This document shows positions 20,791 through 30,136 of a stretch of 64,000 nucleotides of DNA, piece after piece. The DNA comes from Diplonema japonicum (lineage: Eukaryota > Euglenozoa > Diplonemea > Diplonemida > Diplonemidae), in the NCBI GenBank assembly GCA_964019335.1, contig OZ025690.1, positions 1 through 64,000 on the forward strand. Reading direction: 5' to 3'. Numbering within the stretch: position 1 is the first letter of the stretch; each line of letters starts with the position of its first letter. A program made the position numbers and the translations under genes. Below the pieces are notes generated by a model. It ran no database searches. It was not told the DNA's origin and saw nothing but the letters and a program-made list of their open reading frames with translations.

Positions 20791-22140
20791 TTACTTTGGT
20801 TTTCTGATCAAAGCCGTGTAAGTCTCCCCCGCACAGTAGCTGTCGTATTTTCCGTCAGTCGCATCACGTGTCAGGATGTACTCGAAGCGGTAGCCAAGGT
20901 CCTTGAGACAACCCTCCACGCTGAGCATGCGTATATTCTGCCAGCACTTGACAGGGTGCCAGTCGGTGTAGGTTTGCATGATGAGGAGTGTTCCGCCAGG
21001 CTTCAGGATCCTCATTACGTTTTTGTATGTTTCGCAGTGCCCGTCGCGCGTTACTGAGAAGACACCGTTCTCGAAAGCATAGTCCATAGACGCCGAGGGG
21101 ATGAAACTGAGGTCTCGCACGTCTGCCACACAGAAAGTTCCCTTCTTGTTCCGCTCCCTCACGTACGCCACTGCTGCCTTCGAATAATCTATGCCGTACA
21201 TGTCAATGTCGACGTGCTGCTTAATGTACTCTGTCAGAGTCCCGCAGCCCATCCCAATGTCCAGCACCTTGGACCCCTCCCGCACACCCAGTGTCTCTGC
21301 TATGCTTAGTGCAATCGTCTTCGTCATCTTCTTCGTCAGCCCCAGCCACATCCCATTCGTGTCATTCATATTCTTGCACCGCTCCTCCGTGCGTTGATCC
21401 CATTTTTCCGCGCTTGGCGCGCTGATGCTCTGGTCCACGCACTGGTCCTGCATAAAAGCATTCACTGTGACTGCTTCACTGCTTGGCTTCATCTCAACGT
21501 TACAGAGCCACCCCGTCCAAGGTGGCACACACGTGCACACACCTCTACTGTAATCGCACACACCTCTCCCACTGCACTCGTGAGGCTTGCCCGGACACAG
21601 GTGTGGCTTGCGATACTTATACTTCTCAAAGTACCTCTGGTCCGTCTTCTTGTCGAAGGTGGGATGAGCGCTTTGTGGAAGCTTGTTCACGAGGTAGCTG
21701 TCTGCAGTGATTTCGACATCTTTCAGGGCATCGTAGCGGTGCGGGCTGTCTAGGAAAGAGTAGTAAGGGCTTGATAGGTGGATGGCCAACTTTTGCTGTG
21801 ACTTCTTCGCCTCGTAGTCTTCGGGCTGCAGAACGTTGAACTCGTCGAGTATCGGAAATCGAACTACTGTCAACTTCTTAGTCTTCTTCTTGAGCTTCGG
21901 AGCCTTGCTCTCACTCACCACAGGAGCAGGTAAAGGCGAGGGAGGTGGTGTAGCTGGCAAACGGGGACGCATCGACGAGGGTATGTTGCGCCCATGCCCG
22001 ACTGCACGTATGCGGGTCTCTTTATCTAGCTTGTTCTCAAGGACCTGTATCCTCCGCATGAGGTGCAAGTACCCCACCAACGACAAGGCGATTATGATGC
22101 CATACAACCAAACTGCAGTGCTTTTCGTGCCTCGTGACAT
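20791..22140 (-). CDS. Type II membrane methyltransferase with an EGF-like module
   Basis: A 449-aa protein. Residues ~10-28 (TAVWLYGIIIALSLVGYL) form a signal anchor, followed by a Pro/Lys-rich stem, an EGF-like unit (CSGRGVCDYSRGVCTC, then PPWTGWLC) and a class I SAM methyltransferase domain: VLDIGMGCGTL motif I, GIDYS acidic loop end, DVRDLSF and ILKPGGTLLIM. The topology puts the catalytic domain in the Golgi/secretory lumen, where it might methylate glycans or secreted proteins; the substrate is unknown. A single exon. The pairing of EGF-like and methyltransferase domains behind a signal anchor is unusual. Confidence 0.85.
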   Translation of the reverse strand: MSRGTKSTAVWLYGIIIALSLVGYLHLMRRIQVLENKLDKETRIRAVGHGRNIPSSMRPRLPATPPPSPLPAPVVSESKAPKLKKKTKKLTVVRFPILDEFNVLQPEDYEAKKSQQKLAIHLSSPYYSFLDSPHRYDALKDVEITADSYLVNKLPQSAHPTFDKKTDQRYFEKYKYRKPHLCPGKPHECSGRGVCDYSRGVCTCVPPWTGWLCNVEMKPSSEAVTVNAFMQDQCVDQSISAPSAEKWDQRTEERCKNMNDTNGMWLGLTKKMTKTIALSIAETLGVREGSKVLDIGMGCGTLTEYIKQHVDIDMYGIDYSKAAVAYVRERNKKGTFCVADVRDLSFIPSASMDYAFENGVFSVTRDGHCETYKNVMRILKPGGTLLIMQTYTDWHPVKCWQNIRMLSVEGCLKDLGYRFEYILTRDATDGKYDSYCAGETYTALIRKPK

Positions 22141-22209
22141 CTTTAAACTGCAGGGCTAGTCATGACATATGGTTATATTTAACAAAAACAAATATAAACA
22201 AATGACAAA

Positions 22210-22494
22210 TCACAAAACCTGCACCTTTGAAATGCGAGAGGCAAGGTTGCAAATGATGAGAGATTTGAGGAGGCAACCCTCCATGTCGTGAGGGATTGGT
22301 GTAGGAGATGCATCTTGCGAAGCGGAGATGGCGATCAGCTGCTGAAGCAAAGCTCTTGTCGCGTCCAAGGACACGCACTGAGCAATGCCATGCATGGCAA
22401 CATTGCCATGCGCCATGCTTGCATCAAGACCCTTCATGCAACACTCTTCGTCCTCGATCCCATAATTTGTAATAAGTCGTCTTTTTTTTGACAT
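22210..22494 (-). CDS. Small hypothetical protein
   Basis: A 94-aa single-exon frame starting MSKKRRLITNYGIEDEEC with a helical middle (SLDATRALLQQLIAI) and ending CNLASRISKVQVL. It fills the slot between two genes with 69 and 124 nt on either side, and its composition is not low-complexity, so a real short gene is likely. No family is recognised. Confidence 0.55.
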   Translation of the reverse strand: MSKKRRLITNYGIEDEECCMKGLDASMAHGNVAMHGIAQCVSLDATRALLQQLIAISASQDASPTPIPHDMEGCLLKSLIICNLASRISKVQVL

Positions 22495-22618
22495 GTGTAA
22501 AAGCCTGAATGTAGCCTCAGAGGTGAGCAAGTCTTAGGCATCATATTACTAAATACTATCTTCTTTGGTTGCCTTTTTCTTTCATTCGTTTCTTCTCTGC
22601 CTACTGCTAGGCCAAACA

Positions 22619-23224
22619 CTATTCTACAAGCCAGGAGAGACAGCCCATGACAGACTCCCGTAACTCTTCAGCAGGAACTGTAAGATCTAAGTCACGTACC
22701 GTCCATTTGACGTTGGTAAGGGGAGCGAAGGCTGAAAAAGCGGATATGGGTGTCGGGGGAGGGATGGCAAGACCTGAGGCGGGGCCTGTTCTAGTCATGA
22801 TGATAAGGACTTTCGGTATGCTACGGGAGTTGACATGTGCAGCCATCTCCGACCACGCCATGGGAAGCCTTAGGGGATCCGAGTTGTTGATAGTGTAGAC
22901 GACGTAGGCGGCACCCTCGCACACTTCGTCCCAATACTCCCTCATGGGAGCAAAGCCCGAGGCAACCCAGACGTCGAGTTGCCGTGAGCTAACGTGGCAT
23001 GTGTACCTCTTCCACGGTATTGTCCTTCCCATCCCAGGGTACAGCGGACTCCCAAGAAGCACCTCTGCTAGCTGTGTGGCGCCAGACCCCTCGAAGCCCA
23101 GCACGGCCACCTTCTGTGTCATTTCATTTACGGGCGACCTATCCACCTCCCCCTGCACTGTCCACGCATCCGTCTTCGGTCGGAGTATAGCTTTCTTCTT
23201 TGCCTGACTCTGGCCACCTCCCAT
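22619..23224 (-). CDS. Arf/Arl-like pseudo-GTPase with N-myristoylation signal
   Basis: A 201-aa protein beginning MGGGQSQ, a good N-myristoylation start (Gly2, Ser6). The fold follows small Arf-like GTPases: QKVAVLGFEGSGATQLAEVL at the P-loop, ACKS-free LDVWVASGFAPMREYWDEV at the switch II position, AAYVVYTINNSDPLRLPMAW and PKVLIIMTRTGP. However, the P-loop lysine is replaced (GFEGSGAT instead of GxxxxGKT), the DxGG motif reads ASGF and the NKxD motif reads MTRT. GTP binding in the usual way is therefore unlikely. It may be a membrane scaffold. Its ATG is only 35 nt from the stop of the upstream gene. Confidence 0.68.
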   Translation of the reverse strand: MGGGQSQAKKKAILRPKTDAWTVQGEVDRSPVNEMTQKVAVLGFEGSGATQLAEVLLGSPLYPGMGRTIPWKRYTCHVSSRQLDVWVASGFAPMREYWDEVCEGAAYVVYTINNSDPLRLPMAWSEMAAHVNSRSIPKVLIIMTRTGPASGLAIPPPTPISAFSAFAPLTNVKWTVRDLDLTVPAEELRESVMGCLSWLVE

Positions 23225-23259
23225 TTTTATGTTGTGTTACCTTTAGTTATGCTTGGCCC

Positions 23260-23649
23260 TCACGATCGCGTCCACAGCCATTCCCGGACGTCGCGCTTCA
23301 CAGTGCCGGGCAGCAAAAGGAAAGCAGCGCTGCCCAGGATGAATCCTTGCGCATGCTTCAGGAAGTGGTGAAAATCAAATCTTTTATGGCCAACAAGCAG
23401 CGTAGTCTCCAATGAGCTCAGCAGACAAAGCTCCCCTACAACGCGGGGCAGCAGCTGCCCAGACCTGTTCAAGGCCATACCCACAAACCCCGTCACTGCC
23501 GACTTCGCAACAGCAAACACATCAGGAGAGATGTACTCCACACCCAACGTCTCTAGCGTGTCCTCCAGACTTGACACGGTCAGCAACACGGCCAGGCAGG
23601 CGTAGTACGCCCTATCCTCGTTATAGTCATGGTTCGCTAGAGCTCCCAT
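23260..23649 (-). CDS. Small hypothetical protein
   Basis: A 129-aa single-exon protein, MGALANHDYNEDRAYYAC start, helical throughout, with a hydrophobic FILGSAAFLLLPG segment near the C-terminus that might be a membrane anchor. No family recognised. The stop is 35 nt before the ATG of the Arf-like gene; within that gap the minus strand has CTAAAG, a likely trans-splice acceptor. Confidence 0.7.
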   Translation of the reverse strand: MGALANHDYNEDRAYYACLAVLLTVSSLEDTLETLGVEYISPDVFAVAKSAVTGFVGMALNRSGQLLPRVVGELCLLSSLETTLLVGHKRFDFHHFLKHAQGFILGSAAFLLLPGTVKRDVREWLWTRS

Positions 23650-23745
23650 CTTTGTATCTCATCTAAAAGGCATACACTGCAGGACACCAAAATAATATCA
23701 GTGAAATAAACTCTAGTGCTATGTGAGGAAGGAAAAGAGATGAAT

Positions 23746-26508
23746 CTACTTTGTAGATTGTTTCGGTTTTCTTTTTGCGGGCGCCTTTGTCTCCGTTGCA
23801 GCCTTGCGGGTCCTCTTTGCTCCTGGCTTGGCAGCGGCTTTAGACGCCGCCTTCTTGCCCGCCTTCTTAACTGCCGGCACTTCGTCAGACCCTGCGTCAC
23901 TGTCCTCGTCATCTGTAGTAGCCTGCGTATCGGTAGCTACGGTGTTCCCTCTGCGCCCCCTCACCGTCGCAGAGTCAACGACCTTGTTCAGCGCCCGAGT
24001 CATAGCTGACTTCGTCTTGCTTGCCATCTCTGGGTGCTTCGTAGGCCTTCTCATCTTTTTGAAAGTGTCAATCTCCTGCACGAAGTCCCAGTCTAGCTTG
24101 CACATCTTGTACCTCGCAAGCATATTGGCAGCATCCTGCGGACTATCTTCAGTAAGCAGATTTTCCACCTTGTTTCTAAGCACAGGAACGTATTCCAGTG
24201 ATACGTTGGTCATCGTTCCCTGCATGCTCTCCTCCACGCTGTTCACTTCTCTAGCAATGCCAGCCGCCAACCGAAGGTTTTTGTTCTTTGTCGATTGCTT
24301 CCCGAGGTACCTGAAAACAGATGACGATGAACATAAGGCATACCCTGGGAACTGGGGCAGATGCTGCCTCGCAGCCGGCGGCAGGTAGGAATGGAGCTGG
24401 TGCCGCCCGAGGAGCTTCATGGGATAATAGGAAGCATTCCAAGCAGCAGCAGAACCAAGCGACCACTTATTCTCTTTTCTGATAGTGGTGTCGTAAAGGT
24501 CAGCGGTGGCGATGGCATTCGAAGCCCCAGCCATAGTTTCGATGCGTGCAGTGCCCATCATGCCACCGCTGTGGATGTAGTTCTCTTGCATGAAGCTGTG
24601 GTGTGTCTTGTGAGTGTCTTATTGCATACAGTCCCAGTAAATCGTTTTCAAAAAACATCGCGCGCACTACTTCCCACGGATGGTTCCCAGAGAACAAGCG
24701 CTGCGCGCTTTGGAAGGGTGAAAGGTCCGCGTTCTTCATGGCGCTGTTCTGCGCGCTCTTAATAGCGTCGTATGACATTCTGTTCGCTGTCCTGCACCAC
24801 ATTTGCAAGTTGTTTAATGTGCTACGTAGATCGTTGCCTGCAGCTTCCACAGCTTCTGTGAGCGCCTGCTCGTGAAGGTCGACACCCTCATGTTCACGCA
24901 GCAACTTCTTAAGGTGCGCTGCCACTTGGTTCTTTGCAGGGCGCTGGAAGGGCATATCTTTCATGTGATTTGCCAGTGACTTCAATTTCTGCGCGTACTT
25001 GTCGTTGCAGATGCAGATAATAGGTGACTTCGCCTTTTTCAGCATCGATATGATCTCTGTGGTCCCACCTCTGTCCAGACCACCGATTTCATCCATAACC
25101 ATCAGCACTTTCTTGTCAGGAGCCTTGCTAAACATCGACGTGATGCTCTTGTTGCCCAAAGCAATGCTCACACGCTCAGCAAGGCTTTTCTGCGATCGCT
25201 GGTCGGACGCGTTGAACTCCACTACCTCATAGCCGCACTCTCTCCCAACCTGTAATGTGATAATAAGTCTCGTGATGTTCATACCAACAGTGCTGTGGTG
25301 GTCTTCCCGATACCCGGGGGCCCCGAGATCAACACACCGCTTTTCCATTCGGTCTTCTCCTTCGGGTTGAACCTCTTTGCCATGGACTCCCACGAGTTTA
25401 GCCAGGCCTTCAGTTCCCCTACCTTCACAGAATTCCCGAGCACCTTGTTCGATGTCTGAGGAGCGTACTTGTCGGCCCAGAGGGCGGCCTCTGCATCGTG
25501 TGCCAGGGGCTTCAGTGTTGATGTTGGGACGTCCACCTTCGCAGGCTGCCTTGCAGGAGTCGTCCTTTGTTGCTTTGCGGCGGCAGGAACTATAGTTGGG
25601 GGAGCCCGCCTTGTCGGTTTGATCTCCTCTTCAGGCGGCGTGCCAACGGAGATCATGTCAACGTCAGCGTCGTCGACATCCATAGCAGTCTCACCTGAGG
25701 ACTCTACGGGCTTGCCTCCCCATACGTCTCTGTCCACATCGGTTCTGTGTGCCCATGCGTCGACACCTTTTGCTTCCGACTTCTCGACGATCAGCTTGAT
25801 AAGCTCGTCTTCAGCGAGCTTGTTAGTTCCCAGCTCGTTAGCCTTTGCAATCTTGCTCTCACCAGGCTCCGCTCCAACTACAAGGTAAGAAAGCTTTTTG
25901 GTAACGCCAGTCCGCACAGCACCACCGTGCTTCTTAATGAGCGTCTCGCAATCCCCCCTGTCCATAGACTCGAGCCTCCCTGTCACCAAGAAAGTCAACC
26001 CATCTAAGCAAGTGTCATCGCCTATTGGCGATGGCTTGCTGCCCTTATCCAGTGCGCTGTTGTCGTACCCGGCTCTTCCATAGAACGGCCGTTTCTTGAT
26101 CTCGTTCCCGTCCTTGTCTAGCTTGGGTGCTGGCTTCTTCGCTGCTTTTTTATCTGTCACGGGCGTGGTATTCGCGGCCTTCGGCTTCCTGTCTGGTGTC
26201 TCTGTCTTAGGTGCCTTCTTCGCTTTTTCGGGTGTTGCGTCCCTCTTTCTCTTCTCACCAGCTTTTTTTTCCTTCGGCGTTTCTGCTTTCTCCTGCCTCT
26301 CTTTAGCTTTTGGCGAGGGCAGCTTCTCCCTTTTAGGTGATCTTTCTTTAACTTTTTCCCGATTTTCCTTCTTAGCGACCCTGGGTGACACCTGCTCTGC
26401 TTCCTGCTTTTTAGCTTTAGGTGATCTCTGCTTGGGTGACGGGACCTTCACTTCCGGCTCTGCTTTTTGCCCCTTCTTAAAGTAGCTCAGCAAGTTTTTG
26501 GGAGGCAT
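23746..26508 (-). CDS. RFC1: Replication factor C large subunit
   Basis: An 886-aa protein in four exons. It begins MPPKNLLSYFKKG, a PIP-box-like motif, followed by a Lys/Pro-rich linker, a BRCT domain (LDGLTFLVTGRLESM ... LSYLVVGAEPG), the AAA+ clamp-loader domain with Walker A SGPPGIGKTT and Walker B VLMVMDEIGGLDRG, the FNASDQRS segment, and the RFC1-specific C-terminal helical domain (FMQENYIHS) with a Lys/Ala-rich tail. RFC loads PCNA. Introns are 24311-24343 (33 nt), 24596-24629 (34) and 25250-25284 (35), all GTATG...CAG; splicing turns FENDLLGL into FMQENYIH as in the family. The N-terminal start was chosen at the PIP-box ATG, as the upstream ATG adds nothing conserved. Confidence 0.95.
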
Positions 26509-26559
26509 ATTAACGTGACCTCCTGTGGTGTATGTGGGTGAAGGCAACAGAAAAATAGA

Positions 26560-29115
26560 TTATATCTCAGATGTGGTAAATGCTTTTAAGGGCTTTGGTG
26601 GAAACCTGATAGCAACAGGGGTCAGCTTCGGGTGCTCGCGGACGCGGAGCTTCACATTACGAAGAGGGAAGTGATTGAATTCTGAAACGATATTTGTTCC
26701 AAGAACAGCAGATACGGAGGACCTGTGGGAGGGTTTGTGATCCTGCAGTTCGGGTGTTTTTATGCGTGGCGGGGGTTCAGAGCAAGGCATCACTATTTGC
26801 TTGAAGTGCTTGAAGCATCCCGAAAGATCAAGGTCATGGGTGGGGAAGCACTGCTGAGTATGAAGTCTCTTACTGAACCCAACTCTGTAGTTAAATGCTA
26901 ATTCGCTTTTCCTCTTTTCGCTGTCATGGGTGTTTTTAGGGGTCCCAATAGCGACACCACCTATGGCCAGTGAGGCGGAGAGGTCCTCACTACTTTCCTG
27001 TCGGAAGACGTAGCACATCTCTTCCGCATCAACCACCTCTTCGACCTGAGCTTGTTCCCTAAGGCCACATCCAGCAACTCCTTCTGGTGGCCCCTCCGAG
27101 CACTGCGGCTCTTTTACCCGCCACCACGCTTTCACTCTCGTCCCTCTCCTCTCCAACTGCTTGCACTGTTCGAGCTTCTGTCTCTGATTCCACAGTCGGT
27201 GCATCTGCTGTATTTCAGAGTATTCCCTGCCCGCGTCCCAGTAATTGAGGATGGACTTCCTGCAGCACTCTTCTTGGTGCACAACAGCTTTCCTCTTCAT
27301 TTCTTCCTTCGCAACTAGGTCACAGATATACTTCACAAATTTCTGTGCGGACACGAGGAGGATCTCCACCTTGGGGTGTCTAGGCATCCATTCAAAGGCA
27401 TTTTCTACAGCCTGCATCATTACGCATCTTGCCAGCGCTTCGGTGTATTGTACGCAGGCTCGGTCCCTGCCTTCCTGCTCGCAATTGTTGACAGCCTCCC
27501 TTAGGCATGCTTCCTTCTTTTCAACATCGCGTACTTGGAAACGTCGTACGCATAGTAGGACACAGGTCATCCCAGTCAGACATAACAGCTTTTTAACCGC
27601 TCTGTTGAGTAGCATGTCAAGTATGATAGGGTCTAAAGCTACTTTTTCGTGCTCAGCAGCAGGGATCTCAATCGTACATCTCTGAATCTTGCGGACTTCA
27701 TTATTTAAGTTTCTGCACTTATCTGTGATGGGCTGTTCCGTGTTGCTCACCTCGGCAGCCTCTGCTACAGTGGAGACTCCTGCTACAGTGGCGACCTTTG
27801 CTACAACGGCAACCTCTGCTACAGTGGCAACCTCTGCTACAGGGCTAGAACTCGCCTCGCTGTCCTTTGTAACCTGCAAATCACTGATCACAAAATCCAG
27901 ACTTATGTCTTTCGGCGGTTGCTGTTTGACATTCCCTATCGCACTTTGAGAGCAGCTGCGGATCCTTACTGCTGAGGTGGTGTCCTCGAACGAGACGTAC
28001 GGGTACACGTGTCGACTCACTTGGAACAAACCCGCGACATCAAATACGTGGCGGAAGTGCTGAGCCCCATTCCTGTGCAGCACGAAGGTCACCCGCTTCG
28101 CGGCCCCGTCATAAGTGGCGAGGATCTTGTCATCGTCTTCGAGTGGCGGCGCTGTTGCCTCTCTGTTGCCACTGTGGAGCACCATCCCCTCGGCTTTTAT
28201 ACAGCATGCTTGTTTGCAGTTGTGAGGGTCAGTGCAATCTAGCAGGGCCTGTGTCCCGACACCAAAGCTGAACTTCTTCATGCCACTAGAGACCACCTCG
28301 TACCACCACGCCGTGAGGTACACATCAAGTTTCTTGCTGGCCAAGGTAGCAACAGGGCTCTCAGAAGTGCCACGTGCTGTCGCAATCTTACAGCCTTCGC
28401 TGCACCGCCATGTCAAAGGTGCTGCTGCGTGGAAGTGCTTCTCCAGATGCGTTCTCGCTTCCTGTGCTTCCCTCGAGAGGTCGTTTCTTGACAGCACCTC
28501 CTTCTTCATCATCAGCTTCAGTGCCACAGAAGCCCCTTCCTCCCAGACAGTCTTGCGCTTTTTCGCACTCTCGCGTCTCAGCACTACGGGTGCGCTCCTT
28601 CTGTGGGACATCGCCATCAGGTCCTTTAATCTTTTTGTGCTAAAGATGGACCGCCGTGTTGCTCTCCTCGCAGTACCTGTGCACCGCCTGTTCAACCGCT
28701 TGGGCTCATCATCGTCGGAGAAGAAGTCCGCCTTCCCGAAATTGAACTCTGCAGTGCTGTTTCCCTTCTTCAACAGCGTCTCGTAGTCCAGCAAGGGGTC
28801 GTACTGCATGTACTTGCTGCTTAAAATCTTCTCGTGACACCAAAGGAGTTTCTCCCGGCATTTGTTGACCACGTCACTCGTAACGGAGGGACACCCCACC
28901 ACGGACTGCAGCAAGGTCCGCACTAGGCAGTTGTACTCGATGTGCCCCCTGTACGCTATCCGTGTCACGTCTGGCGGTAGCAGCGGTGCCAGAACACACG
29001 CCATCCAATAGTAGTACCGCAAGGACACCCTGTCGTCCGCATTGTGAACGCGCACTATACCTCGCAGCTGTTCTACCGCATGTTTCACGTCCCCGTCGCT
29101 CAGCGCTGCCTCCAT
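26560..29115 (-). CDS. Large protein with SPRY-like segment, function unknown
   Basis: An 851-aa single-exon protein starting MEAALSDGDVKHAVEQL. A mid-region (about residues 280-390) resembles a SPRY/B30.2 domain: TAWWYEVVSSGMKKFSFGVG, LATYDGAAKRVTFVLHRNG, VYPYVSFEDTT. Next comes a run of VATVAEVA-type repeats encoded by an 18-nt repeat at about 27763-27850, then helical Cys/Lys-rich sequence. The SPRY assignment is tentative. SPRY domains usually mediate protein binding. The stop lies 51 nt from the ATG of RFC1. Confidence 0.75.
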   Translation of the reverse strand: MEAALSDGDVKHAVEQLRGIVRVHNADDRVSLRYYYWMACVLAPLLPPDVTRIAYRGHIEYNCLVRTLLQSVVGCPSVTSDVVNKCREKLLWCHEKILSSKYMQYDPLLDYETLLKKGNSTAEFNFGKADFFSDDDEPKRLNRRCTGTARRATRRSIFSTKRLKDLMAMSHRRSAPVVLRRESAKKRKTVWEEGASVALKLMMKKEVLSRNDLSREAQEARTHLEKHFHAAAPLTWRCSEGCKIATARGTSESPVATLASKKLDVYLTAWWYEVVSSGMKKFSFGVGTQALLDCTDPHNCKQACCIKAEGMVLHSGNREATAPPLEDDDKILATYDGAAKRVTFVLHRNGAQHFRHVFDVAGLFQVSRHVYPYVSFEDTTSAVRIRSCSQSAIGNVKQQPPKDISLDFVISDLQVTKDSEASSSPVAEVATVAEVAVVAKVATVAGVSTVAEAAEVSNTEQPITDKCRNLNNEVRKIQRCTIEIPAAEHEKVALDPIILDMLLNRAVKKLLCLTGMTCVLLCVRRFQVRDVEKKEACLREAVNNCEQEGRDRACVQYTEALARCVMMQAVENAFEWMPRHPKVEILLVSAQKFVKYICDLVAKEEMKRKAVVHQEECCRKSILNYWDAGREYSEIQQMHRLWNQRQKLEQCKQLERRGTRVKAWWRVKEPQCSEGPPEGVAGCGLREQAQVEEVVDAEEMCYVFRQESSEDLSASLAIGGVAIGTPKNTHDSEKRKSELAFNYRVGFSKRLHTQQCFPTHDLDLSGCFKHFKQIVMPCSEPPPRIKTPELQDHKPSHRSSVSAVLGTNIVSEFNHFPLRNVKLRVREHPKLTPVAIRFPPKPLKAFTTSEI

Positions 29116-29227
29116 AGCATCGTGTACCTAGCTACGTACAGGAGCAGGCAGCATGATAAAAATAAACAAAGGGGGCAAGGGAGGCTTTTAAAAAGTGTTT
29201 CTCTAGGTATTTTGTACTTATTTTCTT

Positions 29228-30136
29228 CTATGATGCCTCCTCTGTGAAGGTGTTCCTCTCCTCCTCAGGAATGATGTGCCAGTTTGGGGAGTGCTGCGCC
29301 TTTAGCCATTTGAAATCGTTGACCTGTTTTTTTTTTGTTTGTTTTTTTTGTAGGTTTTAAACAAAAAAAAACCCCCCGACCCACACCTGATCCCATTTGT
29401 TAACATAACCCCCTAGCGATGTGCCGTCGAGGACGGTTTGTTTCCCTTCGAAGTCCCAGAGGTAAGGGGCGAAGCCGACATTAGTGGTGTCTTCGATAAT
29501 GGGCTCAGAGGAGCAAAGGAGGTAGAAGGAAGAGGCGGTGGTGGTGTGGACACGAAGCTGTCGGCAGGCGGCGACAAAGGTGCACCCTTTACAAGAGTCA
29601 ATGAACACGGAGCCTTCGATGGGCTTGATGAAAATCTTGCAGTTGGTGAGACGGGAGAGGAAGATAGATGAGTTGGGTGCGATGTGGATGGTCTCGTTCA
29701 CCTTATTCGAGATCCTAGCGTCGTTGCTGGTGTTGGTGTCGACAGCCTGCACCGCCTGCTTAGTGCCTACATCGATGATGACTGAGCGTGTGGGACGGGT
29801 GAAAGCGAACTTCTTCTTCTTTTTGGCTTTCTTCGCATCAAGAAGCTTTATACACTCAGACGCTACTTCATTCGCTCTTTGCTTGTCCCACTGAGGAAGA
29901 TACCCAACAGCCTCCTGGAGCACCCTCTGCATCTCCCTGTATACCTCCACCGCTCCATCGATGTCTCCTCCTTCTAAAACCCCATCAAACTTCTGTCTCA
30001 ATTCCCCATAAAACAGCTTGTCAAATGCATCCACGTCGTCGCTCAGCCTGTCTGTCTTGTCCACCTTGATCTGCTCTCTGGCACGGTCCCTCTCTTCCAT
30101 GCGTCGCTTCATCTTATCTGCGGGGTGCTCCTCCAT
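29228..30136 (-). CDS. TBCC: Tubulin-binding cofactor C
   Basis: A 281-aa protein with the TBCC N-terminal helical region (RMEERDRAREQI) and the C-terminal beta-helix: LTNCKIFIKPIEGSVFID, the RQLRVHTT segment with the catalytic arginine position, and SSEPIIEDTTNVGFAPY. TBCC stimulates GTP hydrolysis of tubulin in the folding complex. A 63-nt intron (29324-29386) separates NKWDQ from VNDFKWLKAQHSPNW, the usual C-terminal motif. This intron starts GTGTGG, the only reconstructed one without GTAT, and contains T and A runs. Confidence 0.92.
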
